In this document: positions 11,301 through 18,589 of the stretch, piece after piece
How positions within the stretch are numbered: the first letter of the stretch is position 1
Layout of the letters: each line of letters opens with the position of its first letter
NCBI GenBank assembly: GCA_963575745.1
Contig: CAUYUJ010003406.1
Coordinates: forward strand, 15,001-79,000
Direction of reading: 5' to 3'
Length of the DNA: 64,000 nucleotides
Origin: Prorocentrum cordatum
Taxonomy: Eukaryota; Sar; Dinophyceae; Prorocentrales; Prorocentraceae
Translations under genes and position numbers: made by a program
Notes under the pieces: generated by a model
The model's database searches: none
Told to the model about the DNA's origin: nothing
The model's input: only the letters and a program-made list of their open reading frames with translations

Positions 11301-11791
11301 CCAAGGGCGTGGAAGTCCGACAAGCCAAAGCATTCGACAACTACGTCACCTGGAAAGCTGGGCGGCCTGCGGACGTGCAGGCCTCCGTCTGCGAGTACAC
11401 CTCGGCCGGGTGCTACACGAAGGTCACGCCCCGCATGAACCTCGCGTACTATACATGCACGAAGTGTGGGATGGGCAAGCGCCTCTCGGCAGCCAAGATC
11501 ACCCTCTGTAAGGCTCGCGGGGTGGCCGTGGGCAAGACGCAAGGAGGCCAGATGCTCAAGAAGCTCCTTGGCCAGAACCGCTATCGGCAGCGCCTGGCGG
11601 TATTGTCCAAGGCCTCCGCCAAGCTCAAAGCTCTGCCGCTGGCCCAGAGGCCGGTGTCCCGGACCCCCGAGTACGCGAGACGCAAGGCGTTGGAGTACTA
11701 CCAGGCGGACCCCGCCAAGTTTGCTCTGCAACGCAGGACCTACGCGAGGAAGCACGCCAGGGCCAAGGCCCGGCGCGCCCAGGGCCATTGA
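8330..11791 (+). CDS. Long ORF with OTU-like cysteine protease domain; probable retroelement ORF1
   Basis: About 1,150 codons are open on the plus strand. The first in-frame ATG is 8330 (ATG 8786 is an alternative); the frame extends upstream into the LINE-B tail. The N-terminus holds EDPFLGGG and RRRRAQRE, closely matching the N-terminus of the LINE-B endonuclease ORF. A Gln/Pro-rich linker follows, then an unrecognised central region. At about residues 695-845 lies an OTU-like fold: CDGQGDCQCIALAKAL resembles the DGxC...A catalytic loop, GDSLTLCALAAALRVDIMIW the core strands, and NRHYTWL the catalytic His. Cys-rich segments (CTCRW...HFKAC; CTKCGMGK) and a basic tail follow. OTU enzymes cleave ubiquitin or isopeptide bonds; some LINE clades carry them. 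Function here is inferred only. Confidence 0.6.
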   Translation: MTASLRSPSRSGSRQAAHAAAGRQRLSPKGGKGVGSVLLGIIIIFCVFIRFHYRVHCLNRSGTVECCTFFVCPEKRTGGLQLWRVRGRAGRDRHQQRRRREPCRRFPEHRSEDCEGAKDNYEDPFLGGGPGAAAAARRRRAQREADPALQAVMPARILTSLMPSGPAPRPARGTRQQALPRNSPQQPPPRAQQQPQQQQPRQRPRQSNYQEPPTLIRLRQLMILVDQGLKPTEAQVTAKLREVLDGNGTGQGQPTGSAPGAGRAPRGFTRGANLNVEKNLKVWTQPWGEAKFQAAAALRDAAPPAAGPHVVVCQTPDEHQEAIRWKKAAACAQPCTYIVFNADREDMQDEVLVEGARGPVPVRCQIVQSGAQAPARSGLPSGMKDDTPEVAAAAAPNATIYRLAAIKACTDGAIVAKAEGEPGALGNIVLPKELSPLVVQTRAAMNYSDVVTALVVVKEADQDKINQASLPRRCVCSPQGSRDIPRYVTKLPEETDAAYWARVDRNRMAAQGRLVYRKSDKAYLGIIANKAITDTVETIRWILKRAPPNWTSPEDVETWAEARGFTKFANCARMGKKIWSFHAEAASVASSFTFQSGIFVAQAGRGGGDRKKPDKAAPPAGPRQRRGAPPPRARAAQADSDMDEDEAGASAEAPPAAAGALALTDAGAAATGGPEQPAAKAAPAQKSRKKEAPLPWANLFVEEACDGQGDCQCIALAKALNHLAPTRKAPGPNDFKPGGRLQASLRMQAAAEISDNKEKYDKATSEYTEKVATTGTMGDSLTLCALAAALRVDIMIWRWSEEERKWSLFTTAAANKPKKKKALWVALKNRHYTWLKPLSVEVGDKQRLDMQTAALAVPRGRRGFSGAGKAFPSPSKSVRSLLGLDSNTSKGVSASKKAPTSKGKAAKRSAAASTADVAELLGLDAAPAAAAADSGWMKYEHLKCTCRWTPDLAPSVPVGTQARRHFKACKDEPPPKLGPSRNNLKARAMGAKGVEVRQAKAFDNYVTWKAGRPADVQASVCEYTSAGCYTKVTPRMNLAYYTCTKCGMGKRLSAAKITLCKARGVAVGKTQGGQMLKKLLGQNRYRQRLAVLSKASAKLKALPLAQRPVSRTPEYARRKALEYYQADPAKFALQRRTYARKHARAKARRAQGH

Positions 11792-11890
11792 CTAGGCCCC
11801 GACAGAAACCTCCCAGCCGGCAGCACGCCCGGCGATGGGGAGGCCGCCAGGCCGGCGGGCCCCTGCAGGCAGCCGGCCTTCACCGACATG

Positions 11891-11998
11891 ATGTTAGTGC
11901 GTGCACGGGAATGATGAGAAAGGTTTTTCGGGTGTCGTGTCCAGGCTTGGCCTCTCGCGTTGCTCATCGCAACCGCTCGGGCTCAAGCGTCAAAGGCA
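11891..11998 (+). repeat. DIRS split direct repeat A1
   Basis: This 108 bp begins ATGTTAGTGCGTGCACGG and ends GCGTCAAAGGCA, and is identical by eye to 18285-18392. It contains CTCGGGCTCAAG; the GGCTCAAG part equals the 3' end of the dinoflagellate spliced leader, which may be chance. Confidence 0.9.
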
Positions 11999-12429
11999 TG
12001 GGTATGTCGCTCGATGGCCGTCACGCCACCCCAGTTCGTACTCTTCGCCTGGAATGCCGTGAATGCCCCCTCGCTCTCCGGCTGCCTGGCCGGCTCCGCT
12101 GCTGGGCGCTCCGCGCCAGCAGCCCCAGGCCGCGCGGCGGCCGTCGGCTGGTGTTGGGAGCCTCCGTGGGACTGCTCCTGCTCCTGCTCCTGCCCGTCGT
12201 CAGCGGCGCCCGAGCCACCGGGCCCGCCCTTGCTGGGTGCCTCGGTGCGGCTCGCGGCCGACGGAGCCGCGGCGATCGAGGTCGTCTGGCCGTGGGTGGG
12301 AGGCCTCGCGGTCTCGCCCGACCTCGCTCTCGCCGGCTGCCTGGGGATCGGGATCCTCGGGGTGTTCGTCGTGCTGTATTGGTGCCGCCATGCTGCACTG
12401 CCCGACTCGACGCAGCTTTGTGTGATCCA

Positions 12430-12741
12430 ATGGTGCAAGACTGGGTGCTGGGGACGCAGCGGCTCGTGTGGTTCGTCACTGATCCTGGTTTCAAGCACGA
12501 GCGCGTCATCGTGTGGCCGTGTCACGAGGCGTCTTGGATCGAGTACACGGGCAGCGGCGACCTGTATGGGGAGGAGGAGAAGGATCTGGACAAGGTGTAC
12601 CTCATGACGGCGGGCCAGCCGCCGAGGTCTCTGCCGGACTACGGGGCGAAGGTCGTGCCGTTCGCGAAGCTCCCGACGGACGACGAGCTACGCGGGCTGA
12701 TCGCGGAGGCCCACGCCGAGGTGGCGTCTCTGTGGGAGTGA
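12430..12741 (+). CDS. Upstream Gag-like ORF of the DIRS element
   Basis: ATG at 12430 opens about 103 codons ending at TGA 12739-12741. The peptide looks globular (MVQDWVLGTQRLVWFVTDPG, YTGSGDLYGEEEKDLDKVYL, LPTDDELRGLIAEAH) and lies 13 bp before the larger Gag-like ORF in another frame. It may be a separate small ORF or the N-terminal part of Gag, reached by a frameshift. The region 12000-12430 between repeat A1 and this ORF is GC-rich and open in several frames, with a hydrophobic stretch, but no domain was recognised. Confidence 0.45.
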   Translation: MVQDWVLGTQRLVWFVTDPGFKHERVIVWPCHEASWIEYTGSGDLYGEEEKDLDKVYLMTAGQPPRSLPDYGAKVVPFAKLPTDDELRGLIAEAHAEVASLWE

Positions 12742-12754
12742 GCCCGATCGCCAC

Positions 12755-13930
12755 GTGCCGGCGGACCCGACCTACTTCTTGTCGGAGGAAGGACGCCAGC
12801 ACCCGCTCCTTCGCCACCGCCTCCCGGGCAAGCAGGTGAGGCGCGTTGGCAAGGAAGGCAACCCACCCGTCGCCGATGCGGGCGCTGGAGCCGCCGAGTC
12901 TGGCGGCGTCGGGGATGCGGGCGACGGCGTGCTGGCCGCCGACGGCGAGCGTCACCGCTGGCTGGTCACCGAGCCTGGTCTGATCTGGGAGTTGGGCGCC
13001 CTCGTGCCGCACGCATGCGCCACGACCAGGCTGGGTGACCGCGGCGTCGCCGACATCGACGGCGAGACGGAGCCAGTGCAGAGCGTTCCCGAGGCCGACG
13101 TGGGCGACTACGCGTCCATGAAGACCTCGGCCTACGAGGTAGCGGTCCGCGACTTCGACGGCACGCCCACTGACTTCGGGCGGTGTGCCGGGATCGCGCC
13201 GAGCCACGCGCCTCCTCGCGGCGGGGGGGCCGAGCCGACCGCCCCTGCAGATGCCACCGAGCCGAGCGATGTTCGCACGTTGTGGGTGGACACGGACGCC
13301 ATGAGCGTCCGGTTCATGTCTTGGCGCAATGTGGTCACGGAGAGCTACCCCACGGTATGGACCGACAGGCCTGGGGAGGGGCCGTCTAGCCTAATGTATA
13401 TCCTCAGGCATTCTGATCGGCGCAGCCGCAACATCAGGATGTGGCTCGACCTTGGGTCCCGCTCGAACAACCTCGGGCCGGGCAATTGGGTCATGCACGA
13501 GCTCTCCGTCCTCTGCGAGGTCTTCTACGTGGGGCGCCCCTACGACCAGCTCAACATGCCGTCGCTGGTGAGCTTCAAGAATATAGGGCGCCGCATCCAG
13601 AGTATCGCGGACGCGTACTCGGGTGACCCCTTTCGGCCGCAGTGGGCTAACGCGAGGCTCTACTCCGGCGTGGGCTCTGCGGTGGACATGGTCGCGCCCG
13701 AGCTGAAGCACTACGTGGCCAAGAGGGCCAAGGACGAGATCGAGGTCGAGTCCAAGCGGGTGCAAGCCCGCAGCCTTCCGATCGCTGCCGACGCTGTCGC
13801 TGCTGGCAGTCTTCCTGCCGCTGGACGCGGTCCACCTGTCGCCGCCGCGGCGGGCCAGCCCTCCGAAGGATCGGGCCATGGAGCCCCGAAGGGAGGCAAA
13901 GGCGCCGCTGCCGCGGCGGAGACTCAATGA
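12755..13930 (+). CDS. Gag-like ORF of the DIRS element
   Basis: Open for 391 codons from a GTG at 12755; an upstream frameshift from the preceding ORF is an alternative origin. The central part is globular and rich in aromatic residues (LWVDTDAMSVRFMSWRNVV, NWVMHELSVLCEVFYVGRPY, NIGRRIQSIADAYSGDPFRP). The C-terminus is Ala/Gly-rich with a basic GAPKGGKG. No catalytic domain is seen, and by position it is the structural (Gag) protein. Its TGA (13928-13930) overlaps the ATG (13927-13929) of the pol ORF, giving ATGA. This suggests termination-reinitiation as the way pol is translated. Confidence 0.6.
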   Translation: MPADPTYFLSEEGRQHPLLRHRLPGKQVRRVGKEGNPPVADAGAGAAESGGVGDAGDGVLAADGERHRWLVTEPGLIWELGALVPHACATTRLGDRGVADIDGETEPVQSVPEADVGDYASMKTSAYEVAVRDFDGTPTDFGRCAGIAPSHAPPRGGGAEPTAPADATEPSDVRTLWVDTDAMSVRFMSWRNVVTESYPTVWTDRPGEGPSSLMYILRHSDRRSRNIRMWLDLGSRSNNLGPGNWVMHELSVLCEVFYVGRPYDQLNMPSLVSFKNIGRRIQSIADAYSGDPFRPQWANARLYSGVGSAVDMVAPELKHYVAKRAKDEIEVESKRVQARSLPIAADAVAAGSLPAAGRGPPVAAAAGQPSEGSGHGAPKGGKGAAAAAETQ

Positions 13931-16900
13931 GTGATATGACCCTCGGCGGTGGGACTGGCCCATCCTCCGCCGTTCGCCTTCCAGGGCTTGCACGCGGATC
14001 CGCGGAGATCTTCCCGCTGCCCGACGACTCCAGCCTCGTCGCGGAATTCTGGATCCACCTTCAGGGGCGTGCCCAGCGCCGGTTCGTGAGGGACTGGCGG
14101 CAGTGTGTGCGTTCACTAAATTGGTTGTGGGGCGCTGGACATCGTGAGGCCGCTCGACGTGCTCAAGGCGACGTCCATCCATACCGTTTTCGACTTCAAC
14201 GGGAGGTGCTGGTGCGAATCGCCCAGGGGGTCCAGATCTACCTGGACCCACCCTCCGACCTCTCTCCGAAGGAGGCCTTCCAGGGGCTACTTCGAGGCCG
14301 CGGGGTCTACGACACCGAGACGGCCTACACTACCCTGGCACCCTGCCAACGGGGCGCGGTTTCTCTTCCCTGTGACGTCTCGACGGCCCCGGCTGTGGGA
14401 ACCTTGGTCACGGGGCGCGCCCTCGAGTATCTGGTAGAGGCAGAGGAGCAGATGATCAGGACTGGTGCTGAGGTCCAGCTTGACCGTGAGACGAATGGTG
14501 AAATCAAGATCTACACCGACCCCCTGCTCGCCAATAGCCGCCGCCGGTACTCCACTTTCGTGAAGGACCTGAAGCGGAAAGGCTTGGTGGGCTTCACCCG
14601 CGATCCCAAGGAGTTCGTCGGTGTTTTCTTCGTCTGGAAGAAGGAGCGCGCCTCCATGAGGATGGTGCTCGACTGTCGCCGCTCCAATCAACGTTTCGTG
14701 ACCCCTCCTGGAGTCGAGCTGCTGTCGACAGAGGGGCTTGGTCGGATCGAGTGCGACACGGAACAGACCGGCACGTTGCCCATCTTCTTGGGTAAAGCTG
14801 ACGTGAAGGATTGCTTCCACCGCATGATGTTCGGCAACCACCTCTCCAAGTACTTCTGCTACCCGGGCGGCCTGGCCAAGGAGTTTGGCATCGTCGGGCA
14901 GCTGGTGGAAGGGGTGCCCGCTCGCGCGGACGACTACCTCTGGCCGTGCGCCCTCGCGCTGCCCATGGGCTGGACGTGGTCGCTCTACTTCGCTCAGGTG
15001 GCCAACCTCGGCCTGGTGGAACGGGTCCCCGCGGTCGCGTCGAGTTGCGCGGCTACCGATCGGGGGCCTCCTATCGTGCTGTCCCCGACGTCCTCCTGGC
15101 ACTACGTATACGTCGACAATGTGGGGCTCTTGTCGTTCGACGCCTCCTACGTCAAGGGGGCTCTGGCGGACACCATCGCGGCCTTCGACGCCGCGGGCCT
15201 CATCATGCATGACATCTCGGTGGACTCCGACGCGGCCGAGGCGCTGGGAGTGACGCTCGATTGCCAGAAGCACCAGACCCTCGTCAACCATCGGCGCTAC
15301 TGGAAGGTCAGACTGGGCCTCCGGTGGGCCCTCTCCCTGCGGCGCCTGGCGGGGCGAGAGCTCGAAGTATTGCTTGGCCACTGTACATTCGTTGGCTTGA
15401 TGTGCCGGGAGACCCTGTCCGTGTGGCACACCGTCTACACTTTCATCCGCGAGCGGTACTGGGCCAAGAGCGACGTGTGGGAGTCCGCGCGTCAGGAGCT
15501 CGAGTGCTTTCTCGGGCTGATGCCGCTCCTTCGGTCCGAGTGGGATCGGCCGTGGCTCACGCAGGTACTGTCCGTGGACGCCAGCCCGTACGGCTGGGGG
15601 ATTGCCAGCTCCGAGTTCGGAGTGTTGACGGTGAAAAAGCAGGGCAGGATCCTCGAACGATCTCGTTTCCGTCGTCTCGGAGGGTTGCCGGCTCGGGCCA
15701 GTGCCCTCGCTGCCGCGGGGTTCGTCTACTCACCCACCACCGATCGTTGGCAGGTCGACGATGAGAAAGAGCGTGACCCCTCGGACGCTCGGGAGGCTGG
15801 TGCCTGGGAGATGCGTGAGGACTTCCCCGAGATTCCTGGGGCCCTCCTCCACGGGGATCGGTGGCGCTTGATTTTGCATGGCAAGTGGGCCTACTCCGAG
15901 GATATCCTGATTCTTGAGGCCCGCGTCCTGGTCAAAGCTGTCGCAAGAGTTTGTAATTGTGTTCCAGGTGGATTCTGCAGAGTATTGTTATTGGGAGATA
16001 ATATGTCAGTTATATTAGCTTGTGAAAGATTTCGGGCCCGCAGCTTCGGGCTCTTGGTGCAGATCAGACGAATCGCGGCCTACGCTCTGGCCCGAGGGTC
16101 TCGATTTGGGTTCAGGTGGCATCCCTCAGAGCTCAACAGTAGCGACGCTGGGTCCCGTATCTACGACCCCAACTACGACTCCACGAAGGATCTCACTCGC
16201 CTGGTGGCTGACGGACACGGACCCGGAGACGTCCTGCCTCAGCCTGCGGATCTACCTCGATCCGACGGCGTGCCGGCTCAAGTTCCCGAATCGCCCGAGA
16301 CCCCTGATTCTCTCGCCTGCACCGTATTCCACGATTGCCATGAAGCGGACTCGCACCCTGGAGGCGCCGAGCCACACCATCGCTGGCCAGGAGAGCCGGC
16401 GCACGACGGCCAGTGCGCGTCCGACGACGATTTCCTGTCCGCCTTCAGCGACCCCGGGGCCAACGAGGACGCGAACCCTGCCGCGACCGGAGATGCGCTC
16501 GAAGCTGGATACTGGGAAGGTGCCCATGGCCAGAGGGTCTCTGGTGACTCTGGCGGCCAAGGGGCCCGCGTGGGCTACAGCAGCAGTCGCGGCCGCTGCC
16601 ACCGGCGCGGCCGCCGACGTGGACAGCGATGGCACTACTACGGCCGGCGAGATGGAGAAGGGTCTCGACGGCAGGTCGCCCGCTCCCCTGCCGGTCTGGC
16701 ATGCCATCGCGGTGGGGTTTGCGAGGCGGGGCATGCTTGCCATGGGTCTCGCCGTGATGAACGGAGTCAGCTGCTACCTCAGGCCCTCAGAGCTCCTCAA
16801 CCTTACCTCGGACAACCTGGTGGCCCCGACGTCGCCGGTGTCGCGGTACTGGAGCCTCCTTTTGCATCCTTCGGAGGAGGAAAAGAGGAGCAAGACTGGG

Positions 16901-18093
16901 GGTGCGGACGACTCGCCGATCATCGACTCGGCCTACATGCTGTCGTGGGTGCACGACCTCCTCCAGGTCTTGAAGGAGAAGGGCGGCCGGCTGTGGTCCT
17001 TCGATTATTTTACTTTCTTGGCGGAATTCAAGACTGTCGCCAAGACGCTGACCATGCCGCACCTTGTACCGTACCGGATGAGACACTCATGGCCGTCGAT
17101 GGATCGCCTCAAGCCAGATCGCAGCCAAAAGGAGTGTCAGAAGCGCGGAAGGGGGAAGAGCTGGAAGAGCCTCGTGCGCTACGAGAAGAGCGCCCGTCTC
17201 GGAAGCTTCTGGAACGAGCTCCCTGCCGAGATACAAGCACACATGCGCCTGTGCGAAGACCAGCTCGTCGAGTTCCTCTGGTCGCCCGAGCTTGCCCCAA
17301 GGCCACCGCCCGTCCGCGGCTAGCCAAGGACGGCACCTACATGGCCGACCTGTTCTCTGGCTCAGGCAAGGTGGCTCGGGCAGTCACGCGGCTGGGGTTC
17401 TCAGCTAAGGCCTGGGACATCATCCACGGGCCCAACCATGACATCACGGACCCGGCTGTGCTTCGCCTATTGCTCTCGGACATCCGTGACGGCAAGATTT
17501 TCGCCGCCATGATCGCCCTCCCTTGCACCTCGCTGACTATCGCTCGAGATAGGACTTTTCAGATACGCTCACGCACTCAGCCATGGGGGACTGACCTGAC
17601 CGATGCTACCGATCGGGACCGAGCCTCACTCGAGACTGGTAACAAGATAATTCGGGCCGTAATTCGCATTCTCAGACATCTCAATCGCTACAAAATTCAG
17701 TGGATACTTGAAAATCCGTCAATTTCCCGCCTGTGGTTCATCCCAGAGATATTGGCTCTGTGCAGCCGGGCGCGTGCTGAATGGCGACTTACAGATTTCT
17801 GTCAATGGGGTACGCCGTGGCGAAAAAGGACATGGCTAGTTTGTGGTAATATGTATCCTGAGGACAGTTGCTCACTGGACAGAGTCTGCACTGGAAAAGC
17901 TGGTATGTGCTCTCGCACCCTCCGCCGTCATATCGAGCTGAGTGGCCGCAATGACCAGAATGTTTTGTGGACCTCAATCGCCCAGCCTTACCCCTCTCGC
18001 CTTGCCACTGCTCTGGCTAAGTCTCTCGCAGCTAAGAAGCACGCCTCCTGCTCGTACAACTCGAGCGGCCCCGTCCGTACCGGGGCCCAATGA
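13927..18093 (+). CDS. DIRS pol ORF: reverse transcriptase, RNase H and C-terminal cytosine methyltransferase-like domain
   Basis: An unbroken 1,388-codon frame. RT occupies roughly residues 200-450: RMVLDCRRSNQRF (fingers), FLGKADVKDCFHRM (motif A), ALPMGWTWSLYFAQ (motif B) and YVYVDNVGL (motif C, YVDN rather than YxDD). RNase H is at about residues 550-755: LSVDASPYGWGIASSEFG, LLLGDNMSVIL and WHPSELNSSDAGSR. Residues about 810-1130 are low complexity in this frame because the recombinase is encoded in the +1 frame. Residues about 1135-1380 resemble a C5 cytosine methyltransferase: YMADLFSGSGKVARAV (motif I), LPCTSLTIARDR (PC of motif IV) and WILENPSISRLW (ENP, motif VI-like). RT-RH-MT order in one ORF overlapped by the YR ORF matches the DIRS-1 plan, although the Dictyostelium methylase is a different type. 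Confidence 0.8.
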   Translation: MSDMTLGGGTGPSSAVRLPGLARGSAEIFPLPDDSSLVAEFWIHLQGRAQRRFVRDWRQCVRSLNWLWGAGHREAARRAQGDVHPYRFRLQREVLVRIAQGVQIYLDPPSDLSPKEAFQGLLRGRGVYDTETAYTTLAPCQRGAVSLPCDVSTAPAVGTLVTGRALEYLVEAEEQMIRTGAEVQLDRETNGEIKIYTDPLLANSRRRYSTFVKDLKRKGLVGFTRDPKEFVGVFFVWKKERASMRMVLDCRRSNQRFVTPPGVELLSTEGLGRIECDTEQTGTLPIFLGKADVKDCFHRMMFGNHLSKYFCYPGGLAKEFGIVGQLVEGVPARADDYLWPCALALPMGWTWSLYFAQVANLGLVERVPAVASSCAATDRGPPIVLSPTSSWHYVYVDNVGLLSFDASYVKGALADTIAAFDAAGLIMHDISVDSDAAEALGVTLDCQKHQTLVNHRRYWKVRLGLRWALSLRRLAGRELEVLLGHCTFVGLMCRETLSVWHTVYTFIRERYWAKSDVWESARQELECFLGLMPLLRSEWDRPWLTQVLSVDASPYGWGIASSEFGVLTVKKQGRILERSRFRRLGGLPARASALAAAGFVYSPTTDRWQVDDEKERDPSDAREAGAWEMREDFPEIPGALLHGDRWRLILHGKWAYSEDILILEARVLVKAVARVCNCVPGGFCRVLLLGDNMSVILACERFRARSFGLLVQIRRIAAYALARGSRFGFRWHPSELNSSDAGSRIYDPNYDSTKDLTRLVADGHGPGDVLPQPADLPRSDGVPAQVPESPETPDSLACTVFHDCHEADSHPGGAEPHHRWPGEPAHDGQCASDDDFLSAFSDPGANEDANPAATGDALEAGYWEGAHGQRVSGDSGGQGARVGYSSSRGRCHRRGRRRGQRWHYYGRRDGEGSRRQVARSPAGLACHRGGVCEAGHACHGSRRDERSQLLPQALRAPQPYLGQPGGPDVAGVAVLEPPFASFGGGKEEQDWGCGRLADHRLGLHAVVGARPPPGLEGEGRPAVVLRLFYFLGGIQDCRQDADHAAPCTVPDETLMAVDGSPQARSQPKGVSEARKGEELEEPRALREERPSRKLLERAPCRDTSTHAPVRRPARRVPLVARACPKATARPRLAKDGTYMADLFSGSGKVARAVTRLGFSAKAWDIIHGPNHDITDPAVLRLLLSDIRDGKIFAAMIALPCTSLTIARDRTFQIRSRTQPWGTDLTDATDRDRASLETGNKIIRAVIRILRHLNRYKIQWILENPSISRLWFIPEILALCSRARAEWRLTDFCQWGTPWRKRTWLVCGNMYPEDSCSLDRVCTGKAGMCSRTLRRHIELSGRNDQNVLWTSIAQPYPSRLATALAKSLAAKKHASCSYNSSGPVRTGAQ
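16340..17323 (+). CDS. Tyrosine recombinase ORF nested in the pol ORF (+1 frame)
   Basis: The frame is open from 16022; ATG 16340 is a plausible start and the stop is TAG 17321-17323. It lies entirely inside the pol ORF in another frame. The catalytic half is recognisable: NGVSCYLRPSELLNLT holds the first active-site Arg, VPYRMRHSWPS is the box-II region (Tyr where HxxR usually has His), and RGRGKSWKSLVRYEKSARL holds the nucleophilic Tyr in the VRYEK context typical of DIRS-type recombinases. The first 60 or so residues look disordered. The enzyme would integrate the circular cDNA. The methyltransferase core begins just after its stop. Confidence 0.75.
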   Translation: MKRTRTLEAPSHTIAGQESRRTTASARPTTISCPPSATPGPTRTRTLPRPEMRSKLDTGKVPMARGSLVTLAAKGPAWATAAVAAAATGAAADVDSDGTTTAGEMEKGLDGRSPAPLPVWHAIAVGFARRGMLAMGLAVMNGVSCYLRPSELLNLTSDNLVAPTSPVSRYWSLLLHPSEEEKRSKTGGADDSPIIDSAYMLSWVHDLLQVLKEKGGRLWSFDYFTFLAEFKTVAKTLTMPHLVPYRMRHSWPSMDRLKPDRSQKECQKRGRGKSWKSLVRYEKSARLGSFWNELPAEIQAHMRLCEDQLVEFLWSPELAPRPPPVRG

Positions 18094-18177
18094 GGCTCAG
18101 GCCCTGTTTGCTTTCGCTCTTCCCCTCCTCTCTTCCCCTCCTTCGCCCCTGTGAACCCTTTCAACTCGGGATGTTTG

Positions 18178-18242
18178 GAATGCCTTGGACGTGTGATTCT
18201 AACGATCTCACGTCGTCCCAGCTGTGTGTTGTAACCCTGTCA
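18178..18242 (+). repeat. DIRS split direct repeat B1
   Basis: This 65 bp begins GAATGCCTTGGACGTGTG and is identical by eye to 18445-18509. It starts 84 bp after the pol stop; 42 unique bases separate it from A2. Confidence 0.9.
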
Positions 18243-18284
18243 GATAGTAGCAGATCCTCTCCGCTGGAAAAACACGGTCTCATT

Positions 18285-18392
18285 ATGTTAGTGCGTGCAC
18301 GGGAATGATGAGAAAGGTTTTTCGGGTGTCGTGTCCAGGCTTGGCCTCTCGCGTTGCTCATCGCAACCGCTCGGGCTCAAGCGTCAAAGGCA
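18285..18392 (+). repeat. DIRS split direct repeat A2
   Basis: Second copy of the 108-bp A repeat (see 11891-11998), between B1 and B2. 52 bases separate it from B2. Confidence 0.9.
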
Positions 18393-18444
18393 CCCGCCCT
18401 TTCGAACAATGTTCTCCCATCCCATACTCCCATTATACTTTGCA

Positions 18445-18509
18445 GAATGCCTTGGACGTGTGATTCTAACGATCTCACGTCGTCCCAGCTGTGTGTTGTA
18501 ACCCTGTCA
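18445..18509 (+). repeat. DIRS split direct repeat B2 (right terminus)
   Basis: Second copy of the 65-bp B repeat. Its end is taken as the right boundary of the element; the LINE-B 5' monomer sequence starts within a few bases. Confidence 0.9.
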
Positions 18510-18589
18510 TCATGATCATCCACTTTTTCACAATGTTTATAGTTTTCCTCTCCATCATCTTCTTCCTTATCGCGGGGGAGGGGGGGACC

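Larger units (their letters stand above)
11891..18509 (+). mobile_element. DIRS-order tyrosine-recombinase retrotransposon with split direct repeats
   Basis: A 108-bp repeat (A) occurs at 11891-11998 and 18285-18392. A 65-bp repeat (B) occurs at 18178-18242 and 18445-18509. The order A1 - ORFs - B1 - A2 - B2 is the split-direct-repeat plan of Ngaro/PAT-type elements of the DIRS order. Inside, on the plus strand, are Gag-like ORFs, an RT/RNase H/methyltransferase ORF and a nested tyrosine recombinase ORF. Such elements copy through RNA and integrate a circular DNA with the recombinase, leaving no target-site duplication. The pentamer ATGAT occurs at both edges and may be a recombination core. 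It lies 99 bp after the OTU stop and directly before the LINE-B 5' monomers. Confidence 0.85.

Noticed and set aside
11960-12607. Hydrophobic ORF just after repeat A1 as a membrane protein
   Set aside because: Three overlapping frames are open in the same GC-rich stretch; the hydrophobic segment is short, and no start or family supports it.
14287-15429. 380-codon minus-strand ORF opposite the DIRS reverse transcriptase
   Set aside because: Shadow of a GC-rich coding strand; no motif and no independent support.
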